Shown here: in pieces, positions 61,641 through 64,000 of the stretch
Layout: every line of letters starts with the position of its first letter
Numbering within the stretch: the stretch's first letter is position 1
DNA from: an uncultured Flavobacteriaceae bacterium
Lineage (GTDB): Bacteria > Bacteroidota > Bacteroidia > Flavobacteriales > Flavobacteriaceae
Direction of reading: 5' to 3'
DNA length: 64,000 bases
NCBI GenBank assembly: GCA_905479625.1
Contig: CAJQNF010000045.1
Location: 1 to 64,000, forward strand
Program-made: the position numbers and the translations under genes
Notes under the pieces: generated by a model
What the model was told of the DNA's origin: nothing
Database searches by the model: none
Seen by the model: only the letters and a program-made list of their open reading frames with translations

Positions 61641-63017
61641 ATGAAAAAAGTAATTATTTCGAGCCTTCTTGTTATGGGATTAGCATTTACCTTTACAAGT
61701 TGTAGCGATGACAACAAAGATTCATCATCCTGCTTTAATGGTATTCAGGACGGAACAGAAACTGGAGTAGACTGTGGTGGACCAGATTGTGCTCCATGTC
61801 CGACTTGTGATGATGGCATTCAAAATGGAGGAGAAACAGGTGTAGACTGTGGTGGACCAGATTGTGCCCCATGTACAGGACTTGTAGTGAAAGCAGGTCT
61901 TTTGACGGCAAATGAAAAATGGACCAGTAACAATATCTATCAATTAGCCGGTAAGGTTGTCGTTGATGATGGTATTACTCTTGAAATTGAGCCCGGAACC
62001 ATAATTAAAGGACAGCAAGGAATAGGATCATTGGCATCCGCTCTAATTGTAGCCAGAGGAGGTAAGATCATGGCAATGGGAACTGCAGAGAGCCCGATTG
62101 TATTTACGTCGGTTCAAGATAATATTTCTGTAGGAGAAAAGGCCGGTACTAACCTTGGCGAGGAGGATCAAGGTCTTTGGGGAGGTGTTTTGATCCTGGG
62201 ATATGCTCCTGGTTCATTTAAAGGAGATGTAACTGAGGTTCAGATCGAAGGAATTCCTGCTGGAGACACCTATGGTCTTTACGGCGGAGATGATCCTCTA
62301 GATAACTCCGGAGTATTCGAATATGTTTCCATCCGTCATGGTGGTGCTTTGATTGGAGAAGGTAATGAGATCAATGGATTGACTTTAGGCGCTGTTGGGT
62401 CAGGTACTGTGATCAACAATATAGAAGTTGTAGCCAATGTAGATGATGGCGTTGAATATTTTGGAGGAACTGTAAATACTGAAAATATATTGGTATGGGC
62501 TCAGGGAGATGACGGGTTAGACATTGACCAGGCTTATAGTGGAACAATAAGCAACTCTGTTGTGATTTTAGGAAATAATTCTGACCATGGTTTGGAAATC
62601 GACGGACCTGAAGGAGCTCTTGAAGGCAGCTATGTGTTGAACAATATTACACTTATTGGAAACTTGGATACTCCGGGTGGACAATACGCTGACCACAGAG
62701 CCCTGGCAATGGGTCAGGACAATAATATCTATGCCTATGGATTTAAGGATGCTGCTAATATAGAGTTAGACAACAATGGTGTATCTCAAAACTTTTTGGA
62801 TGGTAAACTAAGTTTTTCAAACTGGGAAGTTGTTGGATTTGATAACGCCATATTTGTGGAGAAAACAGCTGACAATGAGGATAAGATCATTCTTGACCCA
62901 GACTTTACAACAAGAGCTGCTGCCTGGACAGCTCAAGTTGAGATGGGAGCCAATACGGTTGGAGCAAATCTGGGAGATTTTAACTGGACCTACGCGAAAG
63001 GGAAAGGTGCTTTCTAA
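61641..63017 (+). CDS. Cell-surface lipoprotein with Cys-rich repeats and beta-helix
   Basis: From the ATG at 61641 the protein has 458 residues with a lipoprotein signal (FTSC, Cys21). Two 25-residue Cys-rich units with ETGVDCGGPDCAPC follow, then a right-handed beta-helix-like domain (about residues 85-450: IEPGTIIKGQQGIGSLASAL, FEYVSIRHGGALIGEGNEI, NIEVVANVDDGVEYFGGTV, DGLDIDQAYSGTISNSVVI). The Cys-rich motif is common in secreted marine flavobacterial proteins and suggests Ca binding or a rigid spacer. The gene is divergent from the two-component operon and 89 bp ahead of a TonB receptor, a likely partner. Ligand unknown. Confidence 0.8.
   Translation: MKKVIISSLLVMGLAFTFTSCSDDNKDSSSCFNGIQDGTETGVDCGGPDCAPCPTCDDGIQNGGETGVDCGGPDCAPCTGLVVKAGLLTANEKWTSNNIYQLAGKVVVDDGITLEIEPGTIIKGQQGIGSLASALIVARGGKIMAMGTAESPIVFTSVQDNISVGEKAGTNLGEEDQGLWGGVLILGYAPGSFKGDVTEVQIEGIPAGDTYGLYGGDDPLDNSGVFEYVSIRHGGALIGEGNEINGLTLGAVGSGTVINNIEVVANVDDGVEYFGGTVNTENILVWAQGDDGLDIDQAYSGTISNSVVILGNNSDHGLEIDGPEGALEGSYVLNNITLIGNLDTPGGQYADHRALAMGQDNNIYAYGFKDAANIELDNNGVSQNFLDGKLSFSNWEVVGFDNAIFVEKTADNEDKIILDPDFTTRAAAWTAQVEMGANTVGANLGDFNWTYAKGKGAF
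61731..61880 (+). repeat. Two tandem 75-bp units (Cys-rich motif)
   Basis: The units at 61731-61805 and 61806-61880 encode 25 residues each with the shared core ETGVDCGGPDCAPC. Within the core the two DNA copies are nearly identical, which indicates recent duplication or strong constraint. Confidence 0.85.
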
Positions 63018-63046
63018 TATTATGTAACAAAAGAAACGAAACAATC

Positions 63047-63078
63047 AATTGCTCATCTTTTTTTAAGATGGGCAATTG
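63047..63078 (+). terminator. Intercistronic hairpin before the TonB receptor gene
   Basis: CAATTGCTCATCTT pairs with AAGATGGGCAATTG over 14 bp with one G-T wobble and a TTTT loop. No T-tract follows, so it may attenuate or protect mRNA rather than terminate. It lies in the 89-bp gap between lipoprotein and receptor genes. Confidence 0.45.
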
Positions 63079-63106
63079 TTATACAAAAACGATAAGAAAG
63101 ATAGTA

Positions 63107-64000
63107 ATGAAGAATCAATTTTTATACCTGATCATATTTGCTTTGATAAGTAATGTGATCTATTCACAATCTGGTGAACTATCAGGTAAAATAATGGATA
63201 AGGAATACAATGATATCCTTCCTTTTGCCAATGTGATAGTTAAGGAAACCGGAGGAGGTACAACCACCGATTTTGAAGGAAATTATAGTATTAGACTTGA
63301 TGAAGGGGTCTATACCGTGTCATTTTCTTTTATTGGTTATGAAACCATAGAAATTTCCGGAGTTGAAATAAAAGCGGGGGAAACCACCACTTTGAATTCA
63401 AGTATCGGCCCTTTGTCGAATGAATTGGAAGAAGTTGTTGTAAGGGCTACGACCGCAGAAAACACAGAAGCATCTCTACTGAACGTGCAGAAAAAATCGA
63501 TAAACCTACTTGACGGTATTTCGGCTCAAACTTTTAGTAAGATCGGAGCAAGTAATTCAGCAAGTGCCGTTAAAAGTGTGCCAGGTGTATCTGTTCAAGG
63601 AGGTAAATACGTGTATGTAAGAGGTTTGGGAGACCGTTATACCAAATCGATTTTAAATGGGATTGATATTCCGGGGTTGGATCCTGACAGAAATACAATA
63701 CAAATGGATATTTTTCCTACCAATATTTTGGACAATATCCAGGTTGTAAAATCATTTACGGCTGATTATCCTGCCGATTTTACCGGAGGTGTTGTAAATA
63801 TTATAACTAGAGATTTTCCTAATAAAGAAGAATATAGCGTATCTGTAGGTGCAGAATACAATCCGAATATGCACTTTAATAGTAACTACCTGGGTTCGGG
63901 TAAAAGCAATTCAGAACTGCTTGGATTTGACAGTGGGTTGAGATCTAATCCTATTCCCCAGGATATCAGTATTCCTCCACCATCTGCCCAGAATCCTGCA
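63107..64000 (+). CDS. TonB-dependent receptor, N-terminal part (cut by window end)
   Basis: The first 298 codons are present and the frame stays open to the last base. The product has a signal peptide (cut near VIYSQ) and a carboxypeptidase-regulatory-like domain (about residues 22-105: GKIMDKEYNDILPFANVIVK, TTTDFEGNYSIRL). The plug domain follows, with SASAVKSVPGVSVQGGKYVY, VRGLGDRYTKSILNG and FPTNILDNIQVVKSFTADYP, then DFTGGVVNIITRDFP. This subgroup, with V-R-G-L-G-D-R-Y, is common next to beta-helix lipoproteins. The ligand is unknown. It may be controlled by the nearby PhoB-like regulator. Confidence 0.9.
   Translation, partial: MKNQFLYLIIFALISNVIYSQSGELSGKIMDKEYNDILPFANVIVKETGGGTTTDFEGNYSIRLDEGVYTVSFSFIGYETIEISGVEIKAGETTTLNSSIGPLSNELEEVVVRATTAENTEASLLNVQKKSINLLDGISAQTFSKIGASNSASAVKSVPGVSVQGGKYVYVRGLGDRYTKSILNGIDIPGLDPDRNTIQMDIFPTNILDNIQVVKSFTADYPADFTGGVVNIITRDFPNKEEYSVSVGAEYNPNMHFNSNYLGSGKSNSELLGFDSGLRSNPIPQDISIPPPSAQNPA

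Noticed and set aside
1-64000. CRISPR arrays, tRNA or rRNA genes, insertion sequences, prophage
   Set aside because: I saw no regularly spaced repeats, cloverleaf arms with TTCGAATC-type loops, transposase or integrase motifs, or phage structural genes.

Overview
The window is a 64 kb piece of an AT-rich chromosome from the Bacteroidota, very probably a marine member of the Flavobacteriia. The evidence is a PorZ-type type IX secretion protein with a C-terminal sorting domain, two TonB-dependent receptors with carboxypeptidase-regulatory-like N-termini, Bacteroidota-restricted families (DUF4271, DUF4175, DUF6909-like), an almost complete lack of Shine-Dalgarno sequences, and many promoters with the Bacteroidota -7 element TAnnTTTG. 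No rRNA, tRNA, CRISPR array or insertion sequence was recognised.

Layout. 1-2.8 kb: the end of an unknown gene, DUF4271, hemD, then recA in convergent orientation. 3-8.1 kb: an accessory-looking locus in which an AraC regulator diverges from a secreted sulfatase, a lipoprotein related to 4,5-dihydroxyphthalate decarboxylase/NMT1-type binding proteins, and a predicted outer-membrane barrel. A copy of the 5' end of the AraC gene is left inside it. 8.1-10 kb: rpiB, a CDF metal transporter and elaA on the minus strand. 10.0-10.5 kb: a very AT-rich gene-free island. 10.5-22.5 kb: housekeeping and envelope genes (lipid kinase, rnr, tatA, SPFH protein, thioesterase, gltX, SGNH hydrolase, FadL-like protein, divergent CDF-like protein). 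22.8-29.4 kb: DUF4175, ybeY, mnmG and a methyltransferase, with two ParB (parS) sites. 29.6-39.3 kb: OmpH/Skp, a large OmpA-family protein, porZ, recO and a TonB receptor. 39.3-52.9 kb: a long minus-strand run with an exported ADP-ribosylglycohydrolase, a berberine-bridge-type oxidase, a 5-alpha-reductase/3-beta-HSD-like pair, a GT39 glycosyltransferase, lpxD, an old yellow enzyme and an acyl-CoA dehydrogenase. 53-59.2 kb: rnpA, an S41 protease, a DUF6909-like protein, purD and a glycosyltransferase. 59.2-64 kb: a PhoR/PhoB-like two-component system flanked by genes that share an 11-bp-phased direct-repeat operator, then a beta-helix lipoprotein and a TonB receptor cut by the window end.

The parS sites put the window inside the origin domain of the chromosome. 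The AT island at 10 kb is the best origin-like stretch visible, but this is not proven. Several start codons were moved to an internal ATG because the longest reading frame runs back into a TAnnTTTG promoter (rpiB, rnr, gltX, rnpA, porZ, the response regulator and the small membrane protein at 33.3 kb). Five genes appear to start with TTG.

The most interesting items are the sulfatase locus with its duplicated AraC 5' end, the phased repeats next to the two-component system, the parS pair with the AT island, and the inverted-repeat pair between the CDF-like gene and DUF4175.
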